From Flavobacteriales bacterium (GTDB taxonomy: Bacteria > Bacteroidota > Bacteroidia > CAIKAF01), in assembly GCA_026418175.1 (NCBI GenBank), contig JAOABX010000020.1, positions 1-47,907 on the forward strand: a stretch of DNA of 47,907 nucleotides. Direction: 5' to 3'. The translations under genes and the position numbers were made by a program. The notes under the pieces are model-generated. The model worked only from the letters and a program-made list of their open reading frames with translations, did no database searches and was not told the DNA's origin. This document shows positions 1 through 9,752 of the stretch, in pieces; positions within the stretch are counted from its first letter, which is position 1, and each line of letters opens with the position of its first letter.

Positions 1-212
1 CAATTAATTTTGCAAGTACAATGTTTATTGAACAACAGACCCAGAAAATCACTAAATTGGAAAACCCCTATGGAGGTATTTCTAAAACATCTCTTAAAAA
101 AAGAAATGTGTCGCACTTACTAGTTGAATCCGCATTTTGAATACATACAAACTATATTCAAATTTCAATCGGCTATTTTTTTAAATTTGATAAAATTTTT
201 AATAAAAAAACC
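1..212 (+). promoter_or_regulatory. Upstream region with a TAnnTTTG promoter for the PGRP amidase gene
   Basis: A TAAATTTG box at 182-189 fits the Bacteroidota -7 consensus TAnnTTTG and lies 24 nt before the ATG at 213. No good -33 TTG is seen at the expected spacing. A second box, TAATTTTG at 5-12, lies just before a short open frame at 21-140. Nothing else is recognised in this stretch. Confidence 0.5.
21..140 (+). CDS. Possible 39-aa small protein, nearly leaderless
   Basis: The frame runs ATG to TGA for 39 residues, rich in Lys, Gln and Ser, with no signal peptide or membrane segment. The only support is position: a TAATTTTG -7 box at 5-12 would start transcription within a few bases of the ATG. 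No family is recognised and a frame this short can arise by chance, so this is a weak call. Confidence 0.15.
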   Translation: MFIEQQTQKITKLENPYGGISKTSLKKRNVSHLLVESAF

Positions 213-3200
213 ATGAAAAACCCTGCATTTATTCTAATTGTTTTTTTATTTATTGGGCTTCATTCTTTTTCACAACAATCCTTGCAACCCCATGAAATAT
301 TATCAGAAACCAATCGCCGTGGAGTATCTGCAACCCGATATACATTTTATAACCTTGCTCCTGGTAACTATGAAGTACAACTTCAACCCCAGCACGTATT
401 TTCATGCCTGGGCAGCGGATGGAAAATAAATCAAAATATTTCTGACCTTTCTCAACTTCAAATCAATTTTAGAACCCGAAAGTTGAATGATAACTGGGAT
501 GCATGGCAAGTGGGAGAAGCCGATTTTTACCCAGAAGACACCCCTACTGAAATGTATTGGACAGATGCATTATTTACACTTGACGCCACTTCACACCATG
601 AATTGGAAATATTTGTTCATATTCCAGTTTTTACTGAAAAATGGGTAATAGATGTATTTGACGGAAATGAAATTATGGATGAAAATCATCCGGTTCAACC
701 CATAGAAATTGGCAATGCAAGAAGTTGTCCTCCATTTCCACAAATCATACCCCGTAGTAGTTGGTGTGGTGGGGCTGCCCCCTGCTCTTCAGTGAATGCA
801 GGATACACTGTAACAAATATTAATGCCACACATATTGTTATTCATCACGGAGCGTCTCCAAATACTTATACCGATGCCGTAGCTGTTGTTCGTTCTTATT
901 GGAACTACCATGTAAATTCATTGGGCTGGGTTGACATTGGATATAATTATTTAATTGATAAATACGGAAATTTTTATCAAGGACGACATAACCCCAATCT
1001 TCCGAATACAGATGTACGCGGAGCACATGCCGGCAATGCCAATAGTACCTCTATCGGCATTAACTTTTTAGGCAATTTGGATGTTAGTATTGCAACGCCT
1101 CAGCAATTAGATAAACTTCATCGGGTAATGGCATGGTGGTTTGTACACAAATCATTAGACCCTCTTGAAATTGCTGGAATGCAAACGCAAGCATATGGTT
1201 ATCAACAACAGCCAAGAATCACCTATCATAACGCTATTGGAAATACAACCTGTCCCGGCACCGACATGATTTCACGCATGCCCAACATTCGTTTAGCTAC
1301 CAAAGCGATCATAGATTCATGCACTGCACCGCCCGACTTAGATCCTCCATACACCCAAGTCACTGATTATCCCTGGAAATCATCTGACTTTAAAGTAAAT
1401 TTTGAAGATGAAGATGCCCCTGATGGAAGTGGAGTGCGTGATCGATTTTATCAAACGCTTGATTTTAATGGTTCATCCTGGAATACAAATACAACCAATG
1501 GTTTTATTCGCGATGATTTCAGCAGTTTGAATGCTTCATGGACCACAGCTACCGGCACATGGAATAACAATAGCCAAACACTTAATCAAACCGATGCCTC
1601 TATTACCAATACCAACATCTATTTCCCTTTACCCCAAACCAATCAAACCAGTTATTTATATCATTGGAAGGCTTTCATTAGTGGAAGCGGCACTAACAAG
1701 CGTTCTGGATTACATTTTTTTGTTGATAGTCCCACATTAACCAATCGAGGTAATTCGTATTTAGCTTGGTATCGTGATGATAATAATCGATTTGAACTGT
1801 ATCGCACAAATAACGATGTGTTAAATTTGGTGCTGCAGGTAAACATCAATATTCCTACCAACACCTGGTTTGATTGCAAAGTGATATATCATCCATCTAC
1901 CGGTGTCATCATGGCGTATTTAAATGACCAACTCATCGGAAGTTATACAGATCCTTCCCCACTACAAACTGGAGGGTTCGTATCATTTCGAAATGGAGAT
2001 TGTATAGCTTCTTTTGATGATTTTAGAGTATATAAAAGCCGTGGTAGCGAAATTTTAGTTAAGGTTGGAAACAACCCTGCCAATGATTTCAGGTATGAAA
2101 GCCCTAATCCAAATACACCTGCCGGAAGAGTTTATACATTGTTGGTAGATCATGCTAATAATTGGTCATCAGAATACTTGAAAGCTTACAAGATTGACTG
2201 GACAGCTCCTTCTACACAGCCAGTTATAGCTTCTGGTTGGAAAACCAATGACTTCACTACAAATTTTAATGATGCGGATAATAGTAATGGAAGTGGAGTT
2301 TTAGAAACATGCTATTTAGTCTCAGAAATTACTAATAACACTGAAAGTACGAATTTTAACCGTGGATATTTTATTGATGATTTTACACAATTATCATCCA
2401 ACTGGCAATCTGTAACTGGAACATGGAATATTCAATCAGGTACCATTACTCAAACCAATCAATCATTATCAAATACAAATATTTTTGCCCCGCTTAATCA
2501 AAATTTATCAGATATACATGTCTATCAATTTGACCTAAAAATTGAGGGAAGTGGAAGCAATCGTAGGGGAGGATTTCATTATTTCTGCGATCAGCCCACA
2601 TTAACTAATCGTGGAAATTCGTATTTTATATGGTTCCGTATCGATCAACAAACCCTTGAATTTTATAAAGTAACCAATGATACTTTTTCACAAGAAAAAG
2701 TAGTTCCTATTACTATTTCTTCAGCTGCTTGGTATAATATAACGTTGGTATATAACAAGGTTTCTGGTACACACCGGGTGTACATGAATAACCAATTAGC
2801 AGGCACATGGACAGATCCTTTCCCCATACAACAAGGAGATTATATTTCTTTCAGAAACGGAAACAGTTTATTTTTTGCTGATAACTTAAAAGTATTTCGA
2901 AGTCGTAACGCATCTGTAATTATTCAAGTGGGAAATAATTCGACAGATGACATACGTTTTTGTAACGATGCCCCCACATTGGCCGCAGGAAAAATTTATA
3001 GTTTAATTACAGACTCTGCTTTAAATGTATCATTAATAACTCATGAATTGACAGATATAGATTTTACTGCACCTGATACCATTAGTTGGGTAAATGACGG
3101 ACTAACCGGAGAAATAGATACATTTTACACAACCCAACAAATCACTGCACATTGGAATGCTTCACAAGATATAAATTCAGGTATTGCAGGGTATGAAGTA

Positions 3201-3656
3201 TCTGTAGGATTATCGCCAGGAGCAACGAATGTAGTTAACTGGACCAATGTTGGAAATCAAACACAAGTTAGTTTATCCTCATTGAGTTTAATACCAAATA
3301 CCATGTACTATGTTAATGTAAGAGCAATTAATCATGCCGGCCTTTATTCATCCATACAAACTAGCAATGGTCAGTTTTTGCTAAATCCTGCAACTATTGC
3401 TGATGAGGTTATTTCAGGAATACATGTATATCCCAATCCACTCACCGAACAGTTATTTATTCAATGGGATGCGTCAACATTCATACCTCAATATGCTGAA
3501 ATCTATGATGCACTTGGCAGATTATTATGGAATACAAAAATTACATCTGAAAATAGTTTATTGGTAATATCCATCCCTGATACTTGGAGTAAAGGGATAT
3601 ATTCACTCAAACTTAGCAATCAACAACAATCATTAACCATAAAATTGATAAAATAA
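213..3656 (+). CDS. Secreted PGRP-family N-acetylmuramoyl-L-alanine amidase with T9SS sorting domain
   Basis: This is a predicted zinc amidase that cleaves the bond between N-acetylmuramic acid and L-alanine in peptidoglycan. It is exported by Sec and then by the type IX system. Residues 1-21 are a signal peptide. Residues about 175-370 are an Amidase_2/PGRP domain with predicted zinc ligands H211 or H212, H339 and C347; the 8-residue H-to-C spacing matches T7 lysozyme and PGRPs. Tyr in the segment GYNYLID (244-250) fits the catalytic tyrosine. Two tandem modules of about 285 residues follow (about 380-665 and 666-955), sharing IDDF/RDDF, GTWN, TLTNRGNSY and SFRNG motifs, then an Fn3-like domain (about 955-1055). 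The C-terminal 85 residues, with VYPNP and KGIYSLKL motifs, form a type A T9SS sorting domain. The target could be rival bacteria or the cell's own wall. A peptidase gene follows after 5 nt. Confidence 0.88.
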   Translation: MKNPAFILIVFLFIGLHSFSQQSLQPHEILSETNRRGVSATRYTFYNLAPGNYEVQLQPQHVFSCLGSGWKINQNISDLSQLQINFRTRKLNDNWDAWQVGEADFYPEDTPTEMYWTDALFTLDATSHHELEIFVHIPVFTEKWVIDVFDGNEIMDENHPVQPIEIGNARSCPPFPQIIPRSSWCGGAAPCSSVNAGYTVTNINATHIVIHHGASPNTYTDAVAVVRSYWNYHVNSLGWVDIGYNYLIDKYGNFYQGRHNPNLPNTDVRGAHAGNANSTSIGINFLGNLDVSIATPQQLDKLHRVMAWWFVHKSLDPLEIAGMQTQAYGYQQQPRITYHNAIGNTTCPGTDMISRMPNIRLATKAIIDSCTAPPDLDPPYTQVTDYPWKSSDFKVNFEDEDAPDGSGVRDRFYQTLDFNGSSWNTNTTNGFIRDDFSSLNASWTTATGTWNNNSQTLNQTDASITNTNIYFPLPQTNQTSYLYHWKAFISGSGTNKRSGLHFFVDSPTLTNRGNSYLAWYRDDNNRFELYRTNNDVLNLVLQVNINIPTNTWFDCKVIYHPSTGVIMAYLNDQLIGSYTDPSPLQTGGFVSFRNGDCIASFDDFRVYKSRGSEILVKVGNNPANDFRYESPNPNTPAGRVYTLLVDHANNWSSEYLKAYKIDWTAPSTQPVIASGWKTNDFTTNFNDADNSNGSGVLETCYLVSEITNNTESTNFNRGYFIDDFTQLSSNWQSVTGTWNIQSGTITQTNQSLSNTNIFAPLNQNLSDIHVYQFDLKIEGSGSNRRGGFHYFCDQPTLTNRGNSYFIWFRIDQQTLEFYKVTNDTFSQEKVVPITISSAAWYNITLVYNKVSGTHRVYMNNQLAGTWTDPFPIQQGDYISFRNGNSLFFADNLKVFRSRNASVIIQVGNNSTDDIRFCNDAPTLAAGKIYSLITDSALNVSLITHELTDIDFTAPDTISWVNDGLTGEIDTFYTTQQITAHWNASQDINSGIAGYEVSVGLSPGATNVVNWTNVGNQTQVSLSSLSLIPNTMYYVNVRAINHAGLYSSIQTSNGQFLLNPATIADEVISGIHVYPNPLTEQLFIQWDASTFIPQYAEIYDALGRLLWNTKITSENSLLVISIPDTWSKGIYSLKLSNQQQSLTIKLIK

Positions 3657-3661
3657 GCTGC

Positions 3662-4888
3662 TTGCAATCTGAATTTTTAGAACTTCCTAATCATATAAGA
3701 ATTGCCTATCACCGGGTTCATTCACCCATTTCTCATGTTGGTGTATTAATAAATACCGGTTCAAGGGATGAAAGTACTCAAGAACAAGGAGCCGCACATT
3801 TAATGGAACACATGTTCTTTAAAGGTACTAAAAAAAGAAAAGCATTTCATATCCTTAACCGTATTGATGAAGTGGGAGGCGAACTTAATGCATTTACCAC
3901 GAAAGAAAACACCTTTATTTACGCCTCTTTTTTGACGGAATATACTTCAAGAGCTTATGAATTAATGGCCGATATTTTGTTCAATTCAGAGTTCCCTGAA
4001 AAAGAACTGGAAAAAGAGAAAGCAGTAATAATAGATGAAATCAAAGCCTATCGAGATGACCCTTCGGAAGAAATTGGCGATATGTTTGATCAGTTGGTTT
4101 TTGGTAATCATCCCTTAGGAAGTAACATTCTAGGTACAGAAAAGAGCGTTAAATCCTTTACACCTGAAAAAATCAAACATTTTTTAAAAAGAACATACAC
4201 CACTGACCAAATGATTGTTTGCTACATTGGTAATTTATCATTTGAAAAAGTAGCAAACGAAATAAAAAAACAATTTGGACATGTAAAACCTACTGAGCGA
4301 AAATTCAAGCGTGAAAAATTTAAAAACTACACCCCTCAAAAAGAAATTCATAAAAAAGATAACCATTCCTGTCATGGTATACTAGGGAATATTGCTTATT
4401 CAGTAACTCATAAAAACCGAATAGCTTTTTATATGCTGAATAATTTGTTAGGGGGGCCATCACTGAATTCACGTCTCAACATGCACATTCGTGAAAAATA
4501 TGGATACACGTATTATCTTGAATCAAATTATACCCCATTTGACGATACTGGCCTTTGGTGGATATACTTTGCAACTGATTTTAAAAATTTTCATAAAACT
4601 AGAAAGTTGATTTACCGTGAACTTCGCGATTTACGGAACAAAAGTCTGGGAATGATACAAATGGAAAAATTAAAAAAACAAGTAAAAGGGCAATTAGCAT
4701 TAGCTAATGAAAATTATAGTCATCTGTTAAATGTAATGGCTCGAAGTTACCTTATTTTTAACAAGTTTGAATCGTTAGAAAGTACATACAAAAAAATTGA
4801 TAAAGTAACTGCCTCTCAAATACTGGAATGCGCCAACAATGTGTTTTCTGAAGATAGAATTAGTGAATTATTATTTGAATCAAAATAA
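3662..4888 (+). CDS. M16-family zinc metallopeptidase (pitrilysin/MPP-like)
   Basis: This is a zinc peptidase of the inverted-motif family. HLMEH at 46-50 gives H46, E49 and H50, and the third ligand E126 lies exactly 76 residues after H50, the M16 HxxEH-X76-E rule. The C-terminal half keeps the family Arg...GYTYY segment. At 408 residues it is a single-chain M16B type acting as a dimer, similar in size to mitochondrial processing peptidase subunits. There is no signal peptide, so it is probably cytoplasmic. The frame begins at TTG, 5 nt after the upstream stop; the next in-frame ATG falls inside the active site, so TTG is the best start. It is co-transcribed with the amidase and overlaps none of the methyltransferase once that start is corrected. 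Confidence 0.88.
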   Translation: MQSEFLELPNHIRIAYHRVHSPISHVGVLINTGSRDESTQEQGAAHLMEHMFFKGTKKRKAFHILNRIDEVGGELNAFTTKENTFIYASFLTEYTSRAYELMADILFNSEFPEKELEKEKAVIIDEIKAYRDDPSEEIGDMFDQLVFGNHPLGSNILGTEKSVKSFTPEKIKHFLKRTYTTDQMIVCYIGNLSFEKVANEIKKQFGHVKPTERKFKREKFKNYTPQKEIHKKDNHSCHGILGNIAYSVTHKNRIAFYMLNNLLGGPSLNSRLNMHIREKYGYTYYLESNYTPFDDTGLWWIYFATDFKNFHKTRKLIYRELRDLRNKSLGMIQMEKLKKQVKGQLALANENYSHLLNVMARSYLIFNKFESLESTYKKIDKVTASQILECANNVFSEDRISELLFESK

Positions 4889-4895
4889 CAGTATA

Positions 4896-5534
4896 ATGGA
4901 GTTTTTACCACTTGCAATTGAACAATATGCTCAGGAACATTCAACTGAAGAAATGCAGGTACTTCAAGAACTTTCCAGAGAAACACAAGCCAAAGTGTTA
5001 CGCCCTCGCATGCTTAGTGGGCATATACAAGGCTTATTTCTACAAATGATTAGTAAACTGATTAAGCCCCAAAGGGTTTTGGAAATAGGAACTTATACCG
5101 GTTATTCGGCAATTTGTTTAGCCCAAGGCTTAAATAAAAATGGAATACTACATACTATTGAGGTGAATGATGAGTTGGAATCTATAATTCGTAAATACAT
5201 TAATAAAGCCGGGCTTACAAATAAAATAACTCTACATATTGGCGATGCATTAAAAATTATTCCTACCCTCAATGAAACCTGGGATTTGGTATTTATAGAT
5301 GCCGATAAAGAGAATTATTTAAATTATTACAACTTGGTTTTTAATCAAGTTAAACCAGGTGGATGGATAATTACAGATAATGTATTATGGAGTGGCAAAG
5401 TACTTGATAAAAATGAAAATGATATAGAAACCCAATCAATTCGTCAGTTTAATCAATTCATACATACCGATGATCGGGTTGAACATTTGCTGTTGCCATT
5501 ACGAGACGGACTAATGATGATACGCAAAAAATAA
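4896..5534 (+). CDS. SAM-dependent O-methyltransferase (caffeoyl-CoA OMT / TrmR-like family)
   Basis: This is a class I methyltransferase of the Methyltransf_3 family, 212 aa. It shows the SAM-binding motif VLEIGTYTGYSA, an acidic loop (TIEVND), and the metal-binding segments FIDADKENY and ITDNVLWSGKV. The family includes plant catechol O-methyltransferases and bacterial TrmR, which methylates 5-hydroxyuridine in tRNA; a tRNA role is plausible here but unproven. An upstream in-frame ATG at 4839 lies within the M16 gene. The ATG at 4896, 7 nt after the M16 stop, starts the conserved N-terminus and is preferred. Transcription ends at the hairpin at 5534-5559. Confidence 0.85.
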   Translation: MEFLPLAIEQYAQEHSTEEMQVLQELSRETQAKVLRPRMLSGHIQGLFLQMISKLIKPQRVLEIGTYTGYSAICLAQGLNKNGILHTIEVNDELESIIRKYINKAGLTNKITLHIGDALKIIPTLNETWDLVFIDADKENYLNYYNLVFNQVKPGGWIITDNVLWSGKVLDKNENDIETQSIRQFNQFIHTDDRVEHLLLPLRDGLMMIRKK

Positions 5535-5559
5535 AAAAACCCGGATATCCGGGTTTTTT
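5534..5559. terminator. Bidirectional rho-independent terminator
   Basis: This is a perfect palindrome with the core CCCGGATATCCGGG (5540-5553), flanked by A6 on the left and T6 on the right. It therefore works in both directions. It separates the convergent methyltransferase gene (+) and rplQ (-). Confidence 0.9.
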
Positions 5560-5583
5560 AAACTAGATTTATTAGAAAAAAAC

Positions 5584-6075
5584 TTATTCGGCAGTTTCTT
5601 CTTTTGTTTCGCTTGTCTCAGTTACCTGAGAGGCTTCAGCCTTTGCCTTAGAAGAACCGGCACGGCGGGTACGCTTCTTAGCCGGAGCCTTCGCTGATTT
5701 ATCTTTCAGCAAATTAGTATTGTAATCTACAAATTCTATCATTGCCATTTCTGCATTGTCCCCTTGTCGGTTACCAAGCTTTATAATGCGAAGATATCCT
5801 CCCGGACGATCGGCAATTTTACCTGACACTTCACGGAATAATTCAGTAACAGCTTCTTTATTGTTTAAATAACTGAATACAATACGACGTGAATGGGTAG
5901 AATCCACTTTACTTTTAGTAACCAATGGCTCTAAATATTTTCGAAGTTCTTTAGCCTTAGCCAATGTAGTAGTAATTCGCTTGTGCATAATCAGCGAAAC
6001 AGCTAAGTTGGCCAGTAAAGCACGACGGTGTCCGGCCTTTCTTCCTAAATGATTGTCTTTTCTTCCGTGTCTCAT
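5584..6075 (-). CDS. rplQ: 50S ribosomal protein L17
   Basis: Large-subunit protein lining the peptide exit side of the ribosome. The N-terminus [20 protein letters not shown] is the L17 signature. At 163 aa it is longer than the usual 115-130 aa because of a Lys/Ala then Glu/Thr-rich tail from about residue 128, which looks disordered. L17 tails of this kind are known in Bacteroidota. It is the last gene of the alpha block, just after rpoA. A small hairpin with a GUGA loop lies 18 nt upstream of the start. Confidence 0.98.
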   Translation of the reverse strand: MRHGRKDNHLGRKAGHRRALLANLAVSLIMHKRITTTLAKAKELRKYLEPLVTKSKVDSTHSRRIVFSYLNNKEAVTELFREVSGKIADRPGGYLRIIKLGNRQGDNAEMAMIEFVDYNTNLLKDKSAKAPAKKRTRRAGSSKAKAEASQVTETSETKEETAE

Positions 6076-6092
6076 CTCAATTCAATTTTCTG

Positions 6093-6104
6093 GGCTTCAC
6101 AGCC
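6093..6104 (-). promoter_or_regulatory. Small GNRA-type RNA hairpin in the rpoA-rplQ spacer
   Basis: On the transcribed strand, GGCU-GUGA-AGCC forms a 4-bp stem with a GNRA tetraloop, 18 nt before the rplQ start. It may affect rplQ translation or simply be chance; the stem is short. Confidence 0.25.
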
Positions 6105-6112
6105 TCGTTATA

Positions 6113-7105
6113 TTAGTCTTTATCCAATTTATATTTAGCCACATTCATTCCAAAATGAAGTCCCTTGGAACGAACCAAATCTTCTAATTCCACCAACGAC
6201 TTTTTACCAAAGTTGCGGAATTTGAGAAGGTCATTTTTATTAAATGATACCAAATCGCCCAAAGTTTCTACATCAGCAGCTTTCAAACAATTCAATGCAC
6301 GTACAGACAAATCTAAATCAACCAATTTCGTCTTCAACAACTGACGCATGTGCAAGGATTCTTCATCAAACTCTTCAGATTGTGATTTCTCTTCGGTATC
6401 TAAAGTGATTTTTTCATCACTAAATAACATGAAATGATGAATCAGAATCTTAGCTGCTTCTTTTAATGCTTCTTTCGGATGAATAGAACCATCAGAATGT
6501 ACTTCAATTACAAGTTTTTCATAGTCGGTCTTCTGTTCTACCCGGTAATTTTCGATGTTATATTTCACATTAACAATGGGTGTAAAGATGCTATCAATTG
6601 GAATCACCCCTGGCTCAAGACCGCCATGTTTATTTTCTTCTGCAGGACGATATCCGCGCCCCTTATCAATTGTAAGTTCAATGTTAAGTTTTACATTTTC
6701 ATCCATGTTGCAGATCACCAAATCCGGATTAAGGACTTGAAAAGCGGAAGTATATTTCCCAATATCTCCTGCAACAAACTTATCGGAACCACTGAAATTT
6801 ATGATCACTCGTTCATGATCAATCGTATCAATTTGTCTTTTGAAGCGAACTTTTTTAAGATTTAAAATTATTTCAGTTACATCTTCTACCACCCCTTTAA
6901 TAGTGGAAAACTCATGGCTCACACCTTCAATTTTTAAGGTAGTAATAGCAAACCCTTCCAGCGAAGAAAGTAAAATTCTACGCAACGAATTACCAATGGT
7001 AATACCATATCCGGGTTCAAGAGGTCTGAATTCGAATTTACCTTTAAAGTCATCAGATTCAATCATGATAACTTTATCCGGCTTCTGAAAATCTAAAATT
7101 GCCAT
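6113..7105 (-). CDS. rpoA: DNA-directed RNA polymerase alpha subunit
   Basis: Alpha subunit, 330 aa, the assembly platform of RNA polymerase. The N-terminal domain (about 1-235) has the dimerisation signature [14 protein letters not shown] linker rich in acidic residues follows. The C-terminal DNA- and activator-binding domain includes [17 protein letters not shown] and the [10 protein letters not shown] helix-hairpin-helix. The length is typical. The location between rpsD and rplQ is the conserved bacterial order. Confidence 0.99.
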   Translation of the reverse strand: MAILDFQKPDKVIMIESDDFKGKFEFRPLEPGYGITIGNSLRRILLSSLEGFAITTLKIEGVSHEFSTIKGVVEDVTEIILNLKKVRFKRQIDTIDHERVIINFSGSDKFVAGDIGKYTSAFQVLNPDLVICNMDENVKLNIELTIDKGRGYRPAEENKHGGLEPGVIPIDSIFTPIVNVKYNIENYRVEQKTDYEKLVIEVHSDGSIHPKEALKEAAKILIHHFMLFSDEKITLDTEEKSQSEEFDEESLHMRQLLKTKLVDLDLSVRALNCLKAADVETLGDLVSFNKNDLLKFRNFGKKSLVELEDLVRSKGLHFGMNVAKYKLDKD

Positions 7106-7134
7106 GTGTATATGATGTATTTGGTGTTTATAAA

Positions 7135-7740
7135 TTACTTAGAATACAATTCAACAATTAATTGCTCCTTTATATTTTCAGGAATCTGTTCACGACGAGG
7201 TGGCATCACAAAAGTACCTGTCATGGTAGCACGATCCCAGCTTAACCAGTCATACTTTACCTGACTATTGCTAACAGAATTTAAAATCACTCCCAATGAT
7301 TTTGATTTTTCACGTACCTCCACTTTATCACCTGCCTTTAACTGGTAAGATGGAATGTTTATAATCTCACCGTTCACAGCAATATGTTTGTGGGATACCA
7401 ACTGACGGGCAGCAGCACGGGTTGGAGCAATCCCTAAACGGTAAACCACATTATCCAATCTTGATTCGCAAAGAATCAACAATATTTCACCGGTAATTCC
7501 ACGAGTACGGGATGCTTTATCAAACATTTTACGGAATTGTCTTTCAAGAATTCCATATGTGTACTTGGCCTTTTGCTTTTCCTGCAGCTGCACCGCATAC
7601 TCTGACTGCTTTCTTTTTCTCTTAGAGGGGCCATGCATACCGGGAGGATAATTCTTTTTTTGAAGATATTTATCCGGTCCGAAAATAGGCTCTCTGAACT
7701 TTCTTGCAATCTTTGATTTTGGGCCTGTGTATCTTGCCAT
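7135..7740 (-). CDS. rpsD: 30S ribosomal protein S4
   Basis: Primary 16S rRNA-binding protein, 201 aa. It starts [18 protein letters not shown] and carries the S4 RNA-binding domain (about 93-155; [10 protein letters not shown] and [10 protein letters not shown] motifs). The N-terminal zinc cysteines found in some S4 proteins are absent. In many bacteria S4 represses its own alpha operon, but I see no recognisable S4 pseudoknot here. Confidence 0.98.
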   Translation of the reverse strand: MARYTGPKSKIARKFREPIFGPDKYLQKKNYPPGMHGPSKRKRKQSEYAVQLQEKQKAKYTYGILERQFRKMFDKASRTRGITGEILLILCESRLDNVVYRLGIAPTRAAARQLVSHKHIAVNGEIINIPSYQLKAGDKVEVREKSKSLGVILNSVSNSQVKYDWLSWDRATMTGTFVMPPRREQIPENIKEQLIVELYSK

Positions 7741-7778
7741 TTTATTAAAACTTTAAACTAAATACTAAACAAATTCAA

Positions 7779-8162
7779 TTATACTCGACGCTTTTTAGGC
7801 GGACGACATCCATTGTGAGGAATTGGAGTTATATCTACAATTTCGGTTACTTCAATTCCGGCATTGTGAATGGTACGAATTGCAGATTCACGACCTGCGC
7901 CCGGACCTTTAACAAATACCTTAACCCTACGAAGTCCGTAATCAAAAGCTTCCTTGGCACAGTCCTGAGCAGCCATCTGAGCAGCATAGGGGGTATTCTT
8001 TTTTGAACCTTTAAAACCCATTTTACCGGCAGATGACCAAGAAATAACTTGACCCAAATTGTTGGTCAGTGATATAATAATATTGTTAAATGTAGCATTG
8101 ATGTGGCACTGCCCAACTGCTTCTACTTTAACATTTTTCTTTGCTTGCTTTTGTTTTGACAT
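7779..8162 (-). CDS. rpsK: 30S ribosomal protein S11
   Basis: Protein of the 30S platform, 127 aa. Family motifs include [41 protein letters not shown] and the C-terminal [18 protein letters not shown]. The Asn-Gly near the C-terminus (117-118 region) is the site that becomes isoaspartate in E. coli S11. It sits between rpsM and rpsD as expected. Confidence 0.98.
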   Translation of the reverse strand: MSKQKQAKKNVKVEAVGQCHINATFNNIIISLTNNLGQVISWSSAGKMGFKGSKKNTPYAAQMAAQDCAKEAFDYGLRRVKVFVKGPGAGRESAIRTIHNAGIEVTEIVDITPIPHNGCRPPKKRRV

Positions 8163-8187
8163 GATACAAAAACGTTTTTTAATTCAA

Positions 8188-8565
8188 TTACTTAGTTACC
8201 TTTTTCTTGTTTGCTACCGTCTTACGCTTTCCTTTTCTTGTACGACAGTTATTCTTGGTTTTTTGGCCACGTACAGGTAACCCCACACGATGGCGAATAC
8301 CACGGTAACAACCTATATCCATCAAACGCTTAATGCTTAATTGTACTTCAGAACGCAAGGCGCCTTCAACCTTTAGTTCATTATTAATGTAATTACGAAT
8401 TTTTGTCAGCTGTTCATCATTCCATTCTCCCACTTTAATGTCACGATCAATACCTGCTGAATCAAGTATTTTACGGGCAGTACTTCTGCCAATTCCGTAA
8501 ATATACGTGAGGCCTATTTCTCCTCTTTTGTTTTTTGGTAAATCTATACCAGCAATCCTTGCCAT
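8188..8565 (-). CDS. rpsM: 30S ribosomal protein S13
   Basis: Head protein of the 30S subunit that contacts P-site tRNA and the 50S bridge, 125 aa. It starts [20 protein letters not shown], has the helix-two-turn-helix region [11 protein letters not shown], and ends in the basic tail [21 protein letters not shown]. It follows rpmJ by 32 nt. Confidence 0.98.
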   Translation of the reverse strand: MARIAGIDLPKNKRGEIGLTYIYGIGRSTARKILDSAGIDRDIKVGEWNDEQLTKIRNYINNELKVEGALRSEVQLSIKRLMDIGCYRGIRHRVGLPVRGQKTKNNCRTRKGKRKTVANKKKVTK

Positions 8566-8597
8566 ATATCTAGTACTGTTTATCTGTTAAACCTTTA

Positions 8598-8714
8598 TTA
8601 TCCCTGTCTTTGTTTGAATCGGGGATTCTTTTTGTTAATTACATAGAGACGACCTTTTCTGCGAACTATTTTGCATTCGTCACTTCTCTTTTTAATTGAC
8701 GCTTTAACTTTCAT
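8598..8714 (-). CDS. rpmJ: 50S ribosomal protein L36, zinc-free type
   Basis: This 38-aa protein was read directly from the sequence. It starts [15 protein letters not shown] and ends NPRFKQRQG, the diagnostic L36 ends. Only one cysteine (C14) remains of the Cys/His ligand set seen in zinc-binding L36, so this is the C-minus form, whose assembly does not need zinc. It lies 10 nt after infA and 32 nt before rpsM, the standard place for rpmJ. Confidence 0.96.
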   Translation of the reverse strand: MKVKASIKKRSDECKIVRRKGRLYVINKKNPRFKQRQG

Positions 8715-8724
8715 AACTGCGATA

Positions 8725-8943
8725 TTACTTATATCTATAACTTATTCTACCTTTAGTCAAATCATACGGCGACATCTCAACTCGAACCTTGTCACCGGGA
8801 AGGATTTTGATATAATTCATCCGCATCTTTCCCGATATATGACACACTATTACATGGCCATTTTCAAGCTCCACCTTGAACATAGCATTTGAGAGTGCCT
8901 CAATGATAGTTCCGTCTTGCTCTATAGATGCCTGCTTTGCCAT
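8725..8943 (-). CDS. infA: Translation initiation factor IF-1
   Basis: OB-fold factor that blocks the A site during initiation, 72 aa. Motifs: [39 protein letters not shown] and [16 protein letters not shown]. Its ATG shares a base with the map stop (TAATG), which suggests translational coupling. Confidence 0.98.
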   Translation of the reverse strand: MAKQASIEQDGTIIEALSNAMFKVELENGHVIVCHISGKMRMNYIKILPGDKVRVEMSPYDLTKGRISYRYK

Positions 8944-9737
8944 TAATTCAACGTCAGGTTATTATTTTTTTTAATTGCTTCTTCAATAAATTCAAATGTT
9001 GACAACACATCCGGCCCATATTTTCCCACTGCTACCGTATGCTCGAAATGTGCAGACGGTAACCCATCACGTGTAACCACAGTCCAACCATCTTTCAACG
9101 TTTTAACTTCACGCTTCCCTTGGTTTATCATAGGTTCAATGGCAATTACCAACCCTTCTTTCAGCATGATTCCATTTCCTCGTTTTCCATAATTTGGCAC
9201 TTCCGGACTTTCATGCAGATTTCGACCTAACCCATGTCCAACCAATTCTCGTACAACTGAAAATCCATGCGACTCTGCGTGATGCTGCACTGCATAACTA
9301 ATATCTCCTAATCTATTTCCGGATACAGCCATTGCTACCCCTTTCATTAATGATTCACGAGTTACCCGCAACAATTTTTTAGTTTTTTCAGGCACCTCGC
9401 CTATAGAAAAGGTATAAGCAGAATCACCATGAAATCCATTCATAAACACCCCACAATCTATTGAAACAATATCTCCTTCTTTGAATGGCTCTGCAGATGG
9501 AAAACCATGAACTACCATGGAGTTTACCGAAATGCATAACGTAAACGGATAGCCGTTGTAGTTTTTAAAAGAGGGTATTCCACCATGGTCACGAATGAAG
9601 GTTTCCGCAATCCTGTCTAGCTCAAGCCCAGTAATACCTGGCCTAAGCAATCCAGCCAGTTCCGCATGTGTTTTACCAACAAGTAAAGAACTCTTTCTGA
9701 TTAACTCTATCTCTTCCGGCGTCTTGTAATATATCAT
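8943..9737 (-). CDS. map: Methionine aminopeptidase, type I
   Basis: Removes the N-terminal methionine from nascent proteins, 264 aa. The five metal ligands are visible in order: two Asp in [17 protein letters not shown], His in [11 protein letters not shown], Glu in AIEPMIN and Glu in HFEHTVAV. There is no N-terminal extension, so it is the bacterial type Ia form. It lies between secY (15 nt) and infA (1-nt overlap), a common Bacteroidota order. Confidence 0.97.
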   Translation of the reverse strand: MIYYKTPEEIELIRKSSLLVGKTHAELAGLLRPGITGLELDRIAETFIRDHGGIPSFKNYNGYPFTLCISVNSMVVHGFPSAEPFKEGDIVSIDCGVFMNGFHGDSAYTFSIGEVPEKTKKLLRVTRESLMKGVAMAVSGNRLGDISYAVQHHAESHGFSVVRELVGHGLGRNLHESPEVPNYGKRGNGIMLKEGLVIAIEPMINQGKREVKTLKDGWTVVTRDGLPSAHFEHTVAVGKYGPDVLSTFEFIEEAIKKNNNLTLN

Positions 9738-9752
9738 TTTACAAAACTCCTC

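Noticed and set aside
6479-6865. 128-codon frame antisense to rpoA
   Set aside because: Entirely inside rpoA on the other strand, with no promoter and no recognisable domain; a shadow of a conserved gene.
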